Positions 24,998 to 35,624 of a stretch of DNA of 64,000 nt are shown in pieces; position 1 is the stretch's first letter, and every line of letters begins with the position of its first letter. Source of the stretch: Arthrobacter sp. AZCC_0090 (GTDB taxonomy: Bacteria; Actinomycetota; Actinomycetes; Actinomycetales; Micrococcaceae); contig NZ_JACHEE010000003.1 in the NCBI RefSeq assembly GCF_014207375.1, positions 62,001-126,000 on the forward strand. Direction: 5' to 3'. The notes beneath the pieces were generated by a model, which had not been told where the DNA came from, did not search any database, and saw nothing but the letters and a program-made list of their open reading frames with translations. A program made the translations under genes and the position numbers.

Positions 24998-27043
24998 CTA
25001 GAAGCTCCCGTCTCCACCGGAGTCGCCGCCCCAGCCGCCACCGCCGCCGTCGCCACCGAAGAAGCCTCCTCCGCCGCCGGAGTCGCCGCCGAAGAATCCA
25101 CCGCCGCCTCCGCCGTCGTTGTTTCCGCCGCCCCAGCCGCCTCCGCCGCCGTGGAGTATGGAGTTGATGAGGATGCCGCCGAGGATCGCTCCGCCGAGCC
25201 CGCCGCCATTGCCTCCGCCGCCGAACAATCCTCCGCGGCCGTAGCCCTGGTTGGCGAAGCCGCCGAATTGATCGACGTCGGACTGTGCCAGTTGCGCGGC
25301 TTGTGCCGCGAGGGCCTGCGCCTGCTGGGCGTACGTGAGCGCGGTGACCGGGTCATTGCGGGAAATGGACAGGGCGTAGTCAAGATTCCGTTGCGCCTCA
25401 GCCAAGCGGGTGCGGGCTTCGGTGCCTACGCCGCCGCGTCGAGCCGCGATGTAGTCCGAGGTAGCGCTGATCTGGGATTGCGCCGCCATGATGGTCTGCT
25501 GAAGCGACGCTTGTGCACGCCGCGCCTGTTCCTGCTGATCGCGGATTCCGGCGAGGGACTGGTCCAAGGCCTGGTGTGCCTTCTCCACCCGGTCCAAGGT
25601 GGCGATGGGGTCGATCTTCCCGCCCTGGATTTCGGTTTTGACCTGCGCCAGGGCGGCTTCGACTCCGGCCACTGGACCAGCCAGTTCCGGGTGCTCGCCG
25701 GACTGGATCATCGCCTTGGCCTGTGCAAGGTCCTGGCTGGTCTCCACCACCGCGCCTTCCAGCGAATTCCGGGCTTCGTCGAGGCTGCCCGCTACCTTGG
25801 AGATCGCGTCGATCAGGACGTTGGTCTGGTGCAGGCCCTCTTCCGCGGCGCGGACGGCCACGGCGGCAAGGCTGCTTTCACCCGCCGCCAGCTTCCCTTG
25901 GGCTGTATTTGTTGCGTTCTGAACGAAGGCAAGCCGGTCCTTGGCCTGCGTGATGTTGTCGCTCACGTGGCCGAGCGCACTGTCTGCGTACTTTTCCCGC
26001 AGGCCGTTGAGGGATTGTTCGGCACTGCTGATCTTCGCTTCGGCTTCGCTGGCGCCGGCAGCAACGGCCGCCAAAGCCTGGGGCGCGTTCTTCTCAAGTT
26101 CACGCAGGGAATCGAAATCGGCCTTCTGCTCGCGCAGCGACTCTAGGGCGGCCTCCGAGCGCCGGATAATCTCGCCGAGCCAATTGCGTTGCTGCTCTTC
26201 GGTGTCCGGGATGTGGTCATCGAGCTGCTGCTGCAGCTTGAAGGATTCGGTCATGTGGTTCTTTGCTTCCAGCAAAGCTTTGGTGAAGTTCCCGACGGCG
26301 GCATCGCCGTATTGCGCTTGGGCGAAGCCGAGCTCCTGCTCGCTGGACTTGATGGTGTCATCAGCTTCGATGATCAGGGAGCCGGATTTGCGCCGCAATT
26401 CCGCGATGCTCAAAGAAGCCAGGGGATCGAGCTGCTCTCCCTGCGGGCCGTAGCTGGCACTGGATGCCTGGCTCTTCTTGCGGCGGTTGCGGAAGTACAG
26501 GTACGTGCCGACGCCACCAGCCGCCACGACGCCGGCGCCGACCAGCACCGCAGTACCAGCACCGGAATTCTGGGTGTCGCCTATGGCCTTGGCGCCATCA
26601 ATCACGGCTTGGTCGTAGTTCTTCTTATTCTGGATAAGGTTTGCAAGCACCGCGTTTTTGATGTCGTCGCGTTGGGAATCAGTGATTTTGCTGCCAGGGC
26701 CACGGGTGATATTTATTTGGCCCGCGTCCGTGGCGATGGCCAACAAGACGTCCGTGGATCCGAAGGACTTCTTCTTGGCCACCGCATTGCCCCAGTCCTG
26801 GGGCGTACTCGGGTTGGTGAACGTCTTTTCGGTGACCACGTACAGATTGAACTTGTGGTCGTTGTAAAGGGACTTTATGGCGTTTTGAACGGCAGTCTTG
26901 TCGTGAAAGACGCCGGCGTCGTCGGTGATGTTCTGGCCGGACGGGATAGTCACCGGGTCGGCTGCCCAGGCTGCAGCGGCCGGAAGGGCCAGCATTCCAG
27001 CCAGGCCGATGACGGCGAGTACACGTTTCAACATTGACCGCAT
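24998..27043 (-). CDS. TPM-domain membrane protein with coiled coil and Gly-rich tail
   Basis: A 681-residue protein. A signal peptide (LKRVLAVIGLAGMLALPAAAAWA) precedes a TPM/DUF477 domain at about residues 30-150 (ITDDAGVF, DVLLAIATDAGQINITRGPGSKIT). One membrane helix follows near 160-183 (AGTAVLVGAGVVAAGGVGTYLYF), then a basic RNRRKK stop and ~400 residues of coiled coil. The last ~80 residues are Gly-rich with FFGGD repeats. The domain order implies an extracytoplasmic TPM domain and a cytoplasmic coiled coil that could meet PspA. ATG 27043 has GAAGGG upstream; the frame is open to 27115. Confidence 0.86.
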   Translation of the reverse strand: MRSMLKRVLAVIGLAGMLALPAAAAWAADPVTIPSGQNITDDAGVFHDKTAVQNAIKSLYNDHKFNLYVVTEKTFTNPSTPQDWGNAVAKKKSFGSTDVLLAIATDAGQINITRGPGSKITDSQRDDIKNAVLANLIQNKKNYDQAVIDGAKAIGDTQNSGAGTAVLVGAGVVAAGGVGTYLYFRNRRKKSQASSASYGPQGEQLDPLASLSIAELRRKSGSLIIEADDTIKSSEQELGFAQAQYGDAAVGNFTKALLEAKNHMTESFKLQQQLDDHIPDTEEQQRNWLGEIIRRSEAALESLREQKADFDSLRELEKNAPQALAAVAAGASEAEAKISSAEQSLNGLREKYADSALGHVSDNITQAKDRLAFVQNATNTAQGKLAAGESSLAAVAVRAAEEGLHQTNVLIDAISKVAGSLDEARNSLEGAVVETSQDLAQAKAMIQSGEHPELAGPVAGVEAALAQVKTEIQGGKIDPIATLDRVEKAHQALDQSLAGIRDQQEQARRAQASLQQTIMAAQSQISATSDYIAARRGGVGTEARTRLAEAQRNLDYALSISRNDPVTALTYAQQAQALAAQAAQLAQSDVDQFGGFANQGYGRGGLFGGGGNGGGLGGAILGGILINSILHGGGGGWGGGNNDGGGGGGFFGGDSGGGGGFFGGDGGGGGWGGDSGGDGSF

Positions 27044-27373
27044 GTGCAACCCTTCAGCACGTCTGCGACTGGTCCGGGCCGGAACAATCGAAACAGAATG
27101 CATCAGCGCCCCCACGCATGGTTGTCAAGCCGCAGGTCGCTGTGGCAATTCCACTTGATACTATGGTGCACCTTTTGGAGCGTCCACAGCGGTAAATATG
27201 CCGCCAGCGAAACGGGGAGAGATCTGCCCTTCTCCAGCGTTGAGGGGGCTAGCCAGGCTATTCGTGGGCGGGGACAGTTCCGATGCCCGCGTTCAGCAAG
27301 CTCCCAGCGAACGTCGACTCTTGATCCAGCAAGAGCGACGATAGTTAAGGGGACGAGGAAGAAAGGAAGTCCC
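27044..27373. promoter_or_regulatory. 330-bp divergent control region between the TPM and HtrA genes
   Basis: No gene is supported here. CTCTTG (27318-27323) and CAAGAG (27330-27335) form a six-bp inverted repeat about 40 bp before the HtrA start. I see no confident promoter boxes; CTTGATACTATGG near 27153-27165 is a weak candidate on the + strand. Both flanking genes are envelope-stress functions, so shared control is plausible. Confidence 0.35.
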
Positions 27374-28963
<1,590 letters not shown>

Positions 28964-29014
28964 CAGAAGCAGCGCAGTAACGGCAGGTTCCAACCGGGCA
29001 AGAACCTAGCGGTC

Positions 29015-29058
29015 GACGTCGGCGGGCGGCACCACAAGCGGTGCCGCCCGCCGTCGTC
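29015..29058 (+). terminator. GC-rich hairpin after the HtrA gene
   Basis: A 19-bp stem with one mismatch (29015-29033 with 29040-29058; core CGGCGGGCGGCACC) lies ~50 bp past the stop. There is no strong T-tract, so termination efficiency is uncertain. Confidence 0.55.
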
Positions 29059-29249
29059 GGGCGCTTTACTGCGCCATCGCGGGGAGTCGTCCGTGAAACA
29101 GGAGTTAACGCGGGCACCCGGCGTTGCCCGACTTCTCCCGCAATATGCTTAGCTAGGACGAGCCCTTACGCTGGGCACTCTTGGCCATGCCGCCAGCTGC
29201 TGGCCATCCCCGAGTATGGAAGGCTGCCTCGAACACAGTGGGAGACACA

Positions 29250-30050
29250 TTGAAGATTGTTGTTCTGGTCAAGCACGTCCCGGACGCGCAGTTCGACCGA
29301 CACCTCACAGGCCCAGGCAACACGACGGACCGTGACGAGAGCATCCTCTCCGAACTGGACGAGTATGCGCTTGAAGCCGCGCTGCAGCTCAGCGAGGCCC
29401 GCGGAGGTGCGAAGGCGGGCAACGAGGTCATCGCCTTGAGCATGGGTCCCGCCGGCGCCGTAAACGCCGTCAAGAAGTCCTTGCAGATCGGAGCCTCGTC
29501 GGGCGCGCATTTGAGCGATGACGCTTTGGCCGGTTCCGATGCCGCCGCCACCTCGCTGGCCCTCGCCGCGGCAATCCGGTATCTCGGGACAGACGCACCG
29601 GTGGACCTTGTCCTGACGGGTATGGCCTCGACCGACGGCGAAACGTCCTTGGTTCCCGCCCAGCTCGCCGAGCGGCTCGGGCTGCCGCAGGTCACCTTTG
29701 CTTCTTCCTTGGACGTCAACGGCGAACGCGTCGTCGCCCGTCGCGATGGCGATGCCCACTCGGACACGGTCGAGGCAACCTTGCCGGCTTTGGTGTCCGT
29801 GACGGACCAGATCAACGAGCCCCGGTACCCCAATTTCAAGGGCATCCTTGCCGCCAAAAAGAAGAAGATCGCGGCGCTCACCCTGGCCGACATCGGCGTC
29901 GATGCGGCACAGGTAGGCGCCGCGGGTTCGCTGACCGCCGTCGAGACCGCAGAGGCGCGTCCGCCGCGCACAGCGGGCACCATCATCACTGACGAAGGCG
30001 ACGCCGGCATCAAGCTGGTTGAGTTCCTGGCCGCCCAGAAGCTGCTCTAA
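29250..30050 (+). CDS. etfB: Electron transfer flavoprotein beta subunit, second copy
   Basis: A 266-residue EtfB beginning (M)KIVVLVKHVPDAQFDRHL, with ALSMGPAGAVNAVKKSLQIGA and INEPRYPNFKGILAAKKKKI. The TTG start at 29250 follows GGGAGA; the frame open from 29181 is longer than the family. It differs clearly from the first copy at 20068 in its insertions. This pair is followed, a few kb on, by the cysteine desulfurase and mnmA genes. That is the order of fixA-fixB...iscS-mnmA in mycobacteria as I recall it, so this is probably the ancestral housekeeping ETF. Confidence 0.94.
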   Translation: MKIVVLVKHVPDAQFDRHLTGPGNTTDRDESILSELDEYALEAALQLSEARGGAKAGNEVIALSMGPAGAVNAVKKSLQIGASSGAHLSDDALAGSDAAATSLALAAAIRYLGTDAPVDLVLTGMASTDGETSLVPAQLAERLGLPQVTFASSLDVNGERVVARRDGDAHSDTVEATLPALVSVTDQINEPRYPNFKGILAAKKKKIAALTLADIGVDAAQVGAAGSLTAVETAEARPPRTAGTIITDEGDAGIKLVEFLAAQKLL

Positions 30051-30065
30051 GAGGATTCCAGACAC

Positions 30066-31019
30066 ATGGCAAAAGCACTTGTATTCATTGACAACCCGGG
30101 AGCGGCGCTCAAGAAGAGCAGCCTCGAACTCCTGACGATCGCCCGTTCCCTCGGGGAAGCGGCAGTCGCCTTCAACGGCGAACTGAACGAGGACGTTGCC
30201 GCCGCCTTGGGGGCGCACGGAGCCTCACTTCTCTACCGGCCATCCGCGACGGACCTGGACGACTATTTGGTTGCGCCGAAAGCCGCATACCTTGCCGCCG
30301 CGGTTGCTGCCTCCGGGGCCGAAACTGTCCTGCTGGAGAACACGGCGGATGGCAAGGAAATCGCAGCCCGCCTTGGCGTGAAGCTCAACGCCGGCGTCAT
30401 CACCGATGTTGTGGGGGTCGACGCCGATGGCACGGCCCACAAGTCGGTCCTGGCCGGCTCCTACACCACCACGGCGAAGGCGCGCACCGCCGTCGCCGTG
30501 CTCACGGTCAAGCCGAACAGCGTTGACGTCGAGGCCGCGGCTGCGGCAAGCACGCCTGAAACCGTGACCATTGACGTCCCGGCGGATGCCACGGCTGCCG
30601 CCGCACGGATTACCGGGCGCGCCGAAAAGCCGGCCAGCGGCCGTCCCGAGCTGACTGAAGCCCGGATCGTCGTTGCCGGCGGACGCGGCGTCGACGGCGA
30701 CTTCGGCCCCTTGGAAGAACTGGCCGATGCCCTGGGCGCGGCGGTCGGCGCATCCCGTGCCGCCACGGATGCGGGTTGGATCGGCCATGACTACCAGGTA
30801 GGTCAGACGGGCAAGACCGTTTCCCCGCAGCTCTACATCTCGGCGGGCATCTCCGGGGCCATCCAACAGAAGGCCGGCATGCAGACCTCCAAGGTCATCG
30901 TCGCGATTAACAAGGACGCAGAATCGCCGATCTTCGAAATTGCCGATTTCGGCATCATCGGTGACCTCTTCAAGGTTGTTCCGCAGGCCACCGAAGAGAT
31001 CAAGAAGCGGAAAGGCTGA
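30066..31019 (+). CDS. etfA: Electron transfer flavoprotein alpha subunit, second copy
   Basis: A 317-residue EtfA with the FAD-domain signatures [62 protein letters not shown] and [26 protein letters not shown]. It begins [19 protein letters not shown]. The gap to etfB is 15 bases with AGAGGA as ribosome binding site. The PIG-L deacetylase gene starts five bases after its stop and probably shares the transcript. Confidence 0.94.
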   Translation: MAKALVFIDNPGAALKKSSLELLTIARSLGEAAVAFNGELNEDVAAALGAHGASLLYRPSATDLDDYLVAPKAAYLAAAVAASGAETVLLENTADGKEIAARLGVKLNAGVITDVVGVDADGTAHKSVLAGSYTTTAKARTAVAVLTVKPNSVDVEAAAAASTPETVTIDVPADATAAAARITGRAEKPASGRPELTEARIVVAGGRGVDGDFGPLEELADALGAAVGASRAATDAGWIGHDYQVGQTGKTVSPQLYISAGISGAIQQKAGMQTSKVIVAINKDAESPIFEIADFGIIGDLFKVVPQATEEIKKRKG

Positions 31020-31024
31020 TCCCT

Positions 31025-31804
31025 TTGTCTCCTGACGCTACGTCGGCAAAGAGCCCGTTCAACGCCTCCACGGAGTCTGTTGAGCGGGTGCTTTGTTTTA
31101 CTGCCCACCCGGACGATATTGACTTCGGCGCGGCCGGCACCATCGCGGCCTGGACCGCCGCCGGCGTCGAGGTCAGTTACTGCATCATGACCGACGGCGA
31201 CGCCGGAGGCTTCGATCCTGCCCACCGCGAAGAGATCATTGCCATGCGCGCAGAGGAGCAAAGACAAGCCGCGGCCCTCGTCGGCGTGACGGACCTGCAC
31301 TACCTCCACGAGCGTGATGGCTACCTGGAACCGACGCATGAAGTCATCAGGCAAGTAGTGAAGCTGATCCGCGAAATCCGTCCCGACGTGGTCCTGGCCA
31401 TGCACCCGGAACGCAACTGGGACCGGATTCAGAAAAGCCACCCGGACCACCTTGCCGTGGGGGAGATCGTGACCCGCGCCGTGTACCCCGCGCTTGAGAA
31501 CCCCTTCGCCTACCCTGAACTGGCGGAAGCCGGTCTCGAGGCCTTCAAACTGCCATGGCTGTGGCTCTTCGCCGGTCCCGAAGCCCGTGAGAACTATTTC
31601 GTGGACGTCACAGGGCACATTGACGCCAAGCTCGCCGCGATCCGGATCCATGCGAGCCAGCATCCCGATCTTGAGGGCATGGAACGCGCTGTCCGGGGCA
31701 TGCTGCAGCGGAATGCCTCGCGCGCCGGGCTGCCTGCCGGGCACGGTGCCGAGGCGTTCCACGTGGTGGAAGTCAACGGTTCAGGAACGATCGCCGGATT
31801 CTGA
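31025..31804 (+). CDS. PIG-L family (MshB/Mca-like) zinc deacetylase
   Basis: A 259-residue enzyme of the GlcNAc-PI deacetylase fold. [14 protein letters not shown] near residues 27-40 contributes zinc ligands, and [14 protein letters not shown] near 139-152 supplies the third His. The family includes the mycothiol enzymes MshB and Mca and many N-acetylglucosamine-derivative deacetylases. It starts with TTG 31025 after AAAGG in the etfA 3' end. Its substrate is not fixed by sequence, and it should not be called mshB without comparison with the genome's true MshB. Confidence 0.86.
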   Translation: MSPDATSAKSPFNASTESVERVLCFTAHPDDIDFGAAGTIAAWTAAGVEVSYCIMTDGDAGGFDPAHREEIIAMRAEEQRQAAALVGVTDLHYLHERDGYLEPTHEVIRQVVKLIREIRPDVVLAMHPERNWDRIQKSHPDHLAVGEIVTRAVYPALENPFAYPELAEAGLEAFKLPWLWLFAGPEARENYFVDVTGHIDAKLAAIRIHASQHPDLEGMERAVRGMLQRNASRAGLPAGHGAEAFHVVEVNGSGTIAGF

Positions 31805-31843
31805 AATTGCCGAAATGTAACCTGTGTCATATGCTGTTCTCGT

Positions 31844-31858
31844 TTAAATCATATTTAA
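31844..31858. promoter_or_regulatory. AT-rich palindrome upstream of the gluconate operon
   Basis: TTAAAT (31844-31849) and ATTTAA (31853-31858) are perfect inverted arms three bases apart, 19 bp before the gntK start and much more AT-rich than the surroundings. It may be an operator or part of the promoter. No GntR-type regulator gene is present nearby. Confidence 0.4.
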
Positions 31859-31877
31859 TTGAGGAAGGCAGACTTTG

Positions 31878-32423
31878 ATGGCGAAGACTGCACAGCAACC
31901 GGTACTGGTGATCATGGGCGTCTCCGGTTCCGGCAAATCGACAGTGGCAGGCGTATTGGCCGGCCGGCTGGGTTGGGACCTCGCCGAAGGCGACGACCTG
32001 CACCCCGAAGCGAACGTGGCAAAGATGCAGGCAGGGCACGCACTCAGCGATGAGGACCGTTGGCCGTGGCTGGACATCATTGCCCATTGGATCAAGGAGC
32101 GCACGGCGGCTGGAAAGCCGGGCATCATCACGTGCTCGGCCTTGAAGAAGCGCTACCGTGACGTCCTGCGCGGCGAGGGTGTGGTGTTCGTCTTCCTCCA
32201 GGGCAGCAAGGACAAGATTTCCGACCGACTGGCGTCGCGCCACGGACACTTCATGCCTCCCTCGCTACTGGAATCCCAGTTCGATGCGTTGGAGGAGCCC
32301 ACGGAGGATGAGAACCACATCTCGCTGTGCGTATCCGCTTCTCCATCGGAAGAGGCGGACGAAATCATCGAACGGCTGGGCCTCGAGGCACAGCAAGCCA
32401 ACTCGGTAGGTGGCGCAGCGTGA
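31878..32423 (+). CDS. gntK: Gluconokinase
   Basis: A 181-residue kinase that converts D-gluconate to 6-phosphogluconate. Walker A GVSGSGKSTVA is near residues 14-24. EGDDLHPEANVAKMQAGHALSDEDRWPWLDII and ITCSALKKRYRDVLR are GntK signatures, as is LASRHGHFMPPSLLESQFDALE. ATG 31878 follows GAGGAAGG; a TTG one codon earlier is in frame. Its stop overlaps the GTG of the permease (GTGA). Confidence 0.94.
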   Translation: MAKTAQQPVLVIMGVSGSGKSTVAGVLAGRLGWDLAEGDDLHPEANVAKMQAGHALSDEDRWPWLDIIAHWIKERTAAGKPGIITCSALKKRYRDVLRGEGVVFVFLQGSKDKISDRLASRHGHFMPPSLLESQFDALEEPTEDENHISLCVSASPSEEADEIIERLGLEAQQANSVGGAA

Positions 32424-33793
32424 ACTGGACCGGGCACGATACCCAGCTCCTCGTGGTCGCGGCGATCGGCATTGCGCTGATTGTCCTGCTGATCGCGAAA
32501 TTCAAGGTCCACCCCTTCCTTTCCCTGGTGCTCGGCTCGGCGTTCGTCGGTCTTGCCTCGGGTGTGGGGCTCGACAAAGTCATCAGTAACTTCGAAGACG
32601 GCGTGGGCGGCGTCCTCAAGGAAGTCGGCATTCTGATCGCCCTCGGCGCCATGCTGGGCAAGCTCCTGGCGGACTCCGGCGGTGCCAACAGGGTCGTGGA
32701 CACGCTGCTGGAGAAGGCCAAGGGCAATAGGGTCGTCTGGATGATGACCTTGGTGGCGGTCATCATCGGCTTGCCGATGTTCTTCGAGATCGGCCTTGTC
32801 CTGCTCCTGCCGGTGATCGTCCTGGTCACCCAGCGCTCCAAGATGAAGCTCATGCGCATCGCCATCCCTGCCCTCGCCGGCCTGTCCGTGCTGCACGGCC
32901 TCGTGCCGCCGCACCCGGGACCCCTCATCGCCATCAGCGCGGTGAAGGCCGAACTGGGAACCACGTTGGCACTGGGACTCCTGGTCGCCATCCCGACGGT
33001 GATCATTTGCGGTCCGCTGTTCTCCAACTTGGCCGCACGCTGGGTTCCCGTTGACGCACCCGCCGTAGCCGGCGGCGTCGACACCACACACGCCGTCGAC
33101 CTCAGCGAAGTCAAGCGCCAGCCCAGCTTCATCGTCACGCTGCTGACCATCATCTTCCCGGTGGTACTCATGCTCCTGAAGGCCGTGGCGGACATCGTCT
33201 GGCCCGACGCCGCACATGCGCCCATGATCCGCACCGTCCTGGACTTCATTGGCCAGCCGCTTGTGGCCATGACCCTGGCCGTGCTCGCCGCGATGGTGAC
33301 GTTCGGCTACACCGTGGGCTTCACCGGCAGCAAGATCACGGCCAAGTTGAGCGCCAGCCTCGGTCCGATCGCCGCCATCCTGCTGATCGTCGGCGCCGGT
33401 GGTGGCTTCAAGCAGACCCTGATCGGTGCCGGCGTGGGCGACGCCGTGAAGAAATGGGCAGAGGGCGCCAACATGTCTGTCCTTGTCCTTGGCTTCATCG
33501 TGGCGGTTGCGCTGCGCCTGGCGACGGGCTCGGCAACAGTTGCTACTGTGACGGCAGCCGGCATTGTGGCTCCGCTGGCCAGCAGCCTGAGTCCGACGCA
33601 CGCCGCGCTGCTCGCCTTGGCGATCGGTGCCGGTTCGCTCTTCCTGTCCCACGTCAACGACGCTGGCTTCTGGCTCGTGAAGGAACTTTTCGGCCTGACG
33701 GTCGGGCAGACGTTCAAGACATGGTCCGTGATGGAGACGCTGATTTCGCTGGTCGGCTTCGCCTTCATCATGGTGCTCTCGCTGATCATTTAG
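32420..33793 (+). CDS. GntP-family gluconate:H+ symporter
   Basis: A 457-residue membrane protein with about 12-14 helices. Family stretches include LGSAFVGLASGVGLDKVISNFEDGVGGVLKEVGILIALGAMLGKLL, GLPMFFEIGLVLLLPVI, GLSVLHGLVPPHPGPLIAI and LFLSHVNDAGFWLVKEL. It imports gluconate for the adjacent kinase. The GTG start at 32420 overlaps the gntK stop. A terminator follows. Confidence 0.93.
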   Translation: MNWTGHDTQLLVVAAIGIALIVLLIAKFKVHPFLSLVLGSAFVGLASGVGLDKVISNFEDGVGGVLKEVGILIALGAMLGKLLADSGGANRVVDTLLEKAKGNRVVWMMTLVAVIIGLPMFFEIGLVLLLPVIVLVTQRSKMKLMRIAIPALAGLSVLHGLVPPHPGPLIAISAVKAELGTTLALGLLVAIPTVIICGPLFSNLAARWVPVDAPAVAGGVDTTHAVDLSEVKRQPSFIVTLLTIIFPVVLMLLKAVADIVWPDAAHAPMIRTVLDFIGQPLVAMTLAVLAAMVTFGYTVGFTGSKITAKLSASLGPIAAILLIVGAGGGFKQTLIGAGVGDAVKKWAEGANMSVLVLGFIVAVALRLATGSATVATVTAAGIVAPLASSLSPTHAALLALAIGAGSLFLSHVNDAGFWLVKELFGLTVGQTFKTWSVMETLISLVGFAFIMVLSLII

Positions 33794-33815
33794 CCGGACT
33801 GCCTAGCGGCAAGTA

Positions 33816-33868
33816 CGACGGCGGCCCGCCTCCCCAGTAGTTGACACGGGGGAGACGGGCCGCCGTCG
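33816..33868. terminator. Terminator shared by gntP and the MerR regulator
   Basis: The arms 33816-33835 and 33848-33868 pair over ~20 bp with one mismatch (core CGACGGCGGCCCG), then CTCTTTT on the + side. It lies between convergent genes. Confidence 0.82.
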
Positions 33869-33888
33869 CTCTTTTCAGCAGGAATGCC

Positions 33889-34650
33889 CTAACTGAGTTT
33901 TTCCGCTGCGTAGACCTTGATACCTTCCAGCAGGTAGGGCGCCAACCCGACACGGACGTTGTCGTAGTTCGAGGTGAACCGGGGATCGTCCACATACATC
34001 TGGCCTAAGCCCACATACGATCCGGCGTTCGGTGTCCAACTCGCGCAAATCCACTTGTAGTGCCGGTCCACGGCGGCTTGGACGTCGGGGTGGTCCGCTG
34101 GAAGGGCGGCGTCGAAGCAACGGGCGAGATCCTGGTTCAGGGCCGCATACTCTTCCATGAAGGCCTGCTTTTGGGCCGGTGTCATCTCCGAGTGACGGGC
34201 GTTGCTCTCGTCGACAGCCCGATCGCCCCAGCGCTCGCGCGCCTCCGCTTCGTAGGGGTTGTTATCGAAATCCTTGAAGATATTCTCCGCGGTCATGGTT
34301 TCTCCTTGACGTAGTGCTGCGATAGTGGCGTCGACCGTCCGTGACATCCGGTCAAGGCGGTCGCGCTCGGCCAGCAGCCAGTTCCTGTGCACTGCAAGTG
34401 CCTCCGCAGGATCGGCCTGGCCGTCCAGAACTTCGCCGATGGTCTCGAGCCCAAGGCCAAGTTCACGAAGCAGGAGGATGCGCTGCAGGCGCAACAGCTC
34501 AGGCTGACCGTAGTAGCGGTAGCCGTTGTGCCCGGTATGCGCGGGCTCCAATAGTCCGAGTTGGTCGTAGTGCCGCAAAGTCCGTGAGGAGACCTTGCTG
34601 GCTTTCGCCACTTCGGAAATGGTCCAGGCACCGGCTTTTTCCTGCTTCAT
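33889..34650 (-). CDS. MerR-family regulator with a TipAS-like effector domain
   Basis: A 253-residue protein. The MerR DNA-binding part is ISEVAKASKVSSRTLRHYDQLGLLEPAHTGHNGYRYYGQPELLRLQRI at about residues 11-58, then a dimerisation helix. The C-terminal ~130 residues (EMTPAQKQAFMEEYAALNQDLARCFDAALPADHPDVQAAVDRHYKWICASWTPN) match the TipAS antibiotic-binding domain type. It has no Cys pair for metal sensing. TipA-like proteins sense thiopeptides and other drugs; the ligand here is unknown. The gene probably regulates its own leaderless promoter. Confidence 0.88.
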   Translation of the reverse strand: MKQEKAGAWTISEVAKASKVSSRTLRHYDQLGLLEPAHTGHNGYRYYGQPELLRLQRILLLRELGLGLETIGEVLDGQADPAEALAVHRNWLLAERDRLDRMSRTVDATIAALRQGETMTAENIFKDFDNNPYEAEARERWGDRAVDESNARHSEMTPAQKQAFMEEYAALNQDLARCFDAALPADHPDVQAAVDRHYKWICASWTPNAGSYVGLGQMYVDDPRFTSNYDNVRVGLAPYLLEGIKVYAAEKLS

Positions 34651-34656
34651 GCATCC

Positions 34657-34687
34657 AGCGTAGAAGTTGACGCTACGTCAAGGTCAA
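34657..34687 (-). promoter_or_regulatory. MerR-type promoter with a 19-bp spacer and internal dyad
   Basis: On the minus strand TTGACC (34687-34682) and TACGCT (34662-34657) are 19 bases apart, the long spacer typical of MerR-controlled promoters. The spacer contains a perfect dyad, TTGACG-3 bases-CGTCAA (34667-34681). The -10 box ends six bases before the ATG at 34650, so the transcript should be leaderless. Confidence 0.72.
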
Positions 34688-34741
34688 GTCCTGTTGCTGT
34701 TGAACTGGTCGCCGTATACCTCTGTCATTGCGCGGCCCCAG

Positions 34742-35623
34742 CTATGACGTGAGAGGCGCTGCTGCAACGGTGGGGAGTGTCGGTTTCTTGGAGCCACCCT
34801 CGGGTTCCACGGTGATACCAATGGCCGTCGCACTGGAAATGCCCGAGACCACTGTCGGATGACTCAGGGCTTCAGCATCCATGAGTCCCTGGGACACGGG
34901 GTCGGAGCCGTCTTTCGGAATAAGCCACATCTGATAGACCTTGCCCGCGGGGGGAGCAGGAACTCCGTTCATGCGGACCACTACCGCATTCTTCGAGCTG
35001 GAAATAGACACAGTGGCAGTGCCGCCACCATTGACATTGACCGTGGCTTGCCGGACATCGCTGGCCTGGAGGACCTGGTTCACGGGATCGTTCTGACCGG
35101 CCACGTAGACGCCCACGCCCACCCCGCCAAGGGCAATCACCGCGGCCGCCGCGGCGGCCGCCACCCAGCCACGGACGCCGCCGAAGCGTCGCCGATCCCG
35201 TCGGTCCCGGGCCGTTGCGAGGTCCACGACGCCCGGAGACGGTTCTGTCGCTGCGGGCGTTGGTGCGCTAGCTGAAGCTTCGGCAATCGAGGAAGGGGCG
35301 GGTGCCACACGTGCTTGGTCCGGGAGTTGCAGCAGAATGCCCTGCAACAGCCCGGCCCGGGGTTCGGCCTCGTCCGTGAAGGCGGTGGCGAGCGTTTCCC
35401 GCGTCTGCCTGACCCGGTCAAGGAACGCCGAGCGTTCGGGCGCGGTGGCAAGGTAGTGATCGATTTCTGCGCGCTCGGCATCGCTCAGCGCGTCAAGGGC
35501 GTAGATCTCGGCAAGCTCCAAGACCCTTCCTTCGGCAAGATCGCTGGCTATGTCGGTGGCGAACATCCTGCGGAGGTAACCGTCCTTAGCGATTTTCTGC
35601 TTGTTGTCGTCGTGGTCGGTCAT
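34742..35623 (-). CDS. RskA-like anti-sigma factor
   Basis: A 293-residue single-pass membrane protein. The N-terminal region (GRVLELAEIYALDALSDAERAEIDHYLATAPERSAFLDRVRQTRETL) is the anti-sigma domain of the RskA type. One helix follows (WVAAAAAAAVIALGGVGVGVYVAG, near 152-176), then the extracytoplasmic RskA domain (VVVRMNGVPAPPAGKVYQMWLIPKDG). No HxxxCxxC zinc motif is seen. It starts two bases after the sigma-factor stop, so both proteins are made together. Release is expected through regulated membrane proteolysis. Confidence 0.9.
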   Translation of the reverse strand: MTDHDDNKQKIAKDGYLRRMFATDIASDLAEGRVLELAEIYALDALSDAERAEIDHYLATAPERSAFLDRVRQTRETLATAFTDEAEPRAGLLQGILLQLPDQARVAPAPSSIAEASASAPTPAATEPSPGVVDLATARDRRDRRRFGGVRGWVAAAAAAAVIALGGVGVGVYVAGQNDPVNQVLQASDVRQATVNVNGGGTATVSISSSKNAVVVRMNGVPAPPAGKVYQMWLIPKDGSDPVSQGLMDAEALSHPTVVSGISSATAIGITVEPEGGSKKPTLPTVAAAPLTS

Positions 35624-35624
35624 A

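Noticed and set aside
25010..25240. CRISPR-like or satellite repeat in GGCGGAGG-rich DNA
   Set aside because: The periodicity comes from Gly codons of the TPM protein tail; there are no equal spacers.
24101..26146. 681-codon open frame on the + strand opposite pspA and the TPM gene
   Set aside because: It is antisense to two well-supported genes; the Gly/Ala-rich, high-GC coding strand leaves the opposite frame open. Its translation shows no domain.
32153..33652. 499-codon minus-strand frame opposite the gluconate permease
   Set aside because: The product is highly charged and repetitive (Asp/Arg/His/Gln), the usual shadow of a membrane-protein gene.
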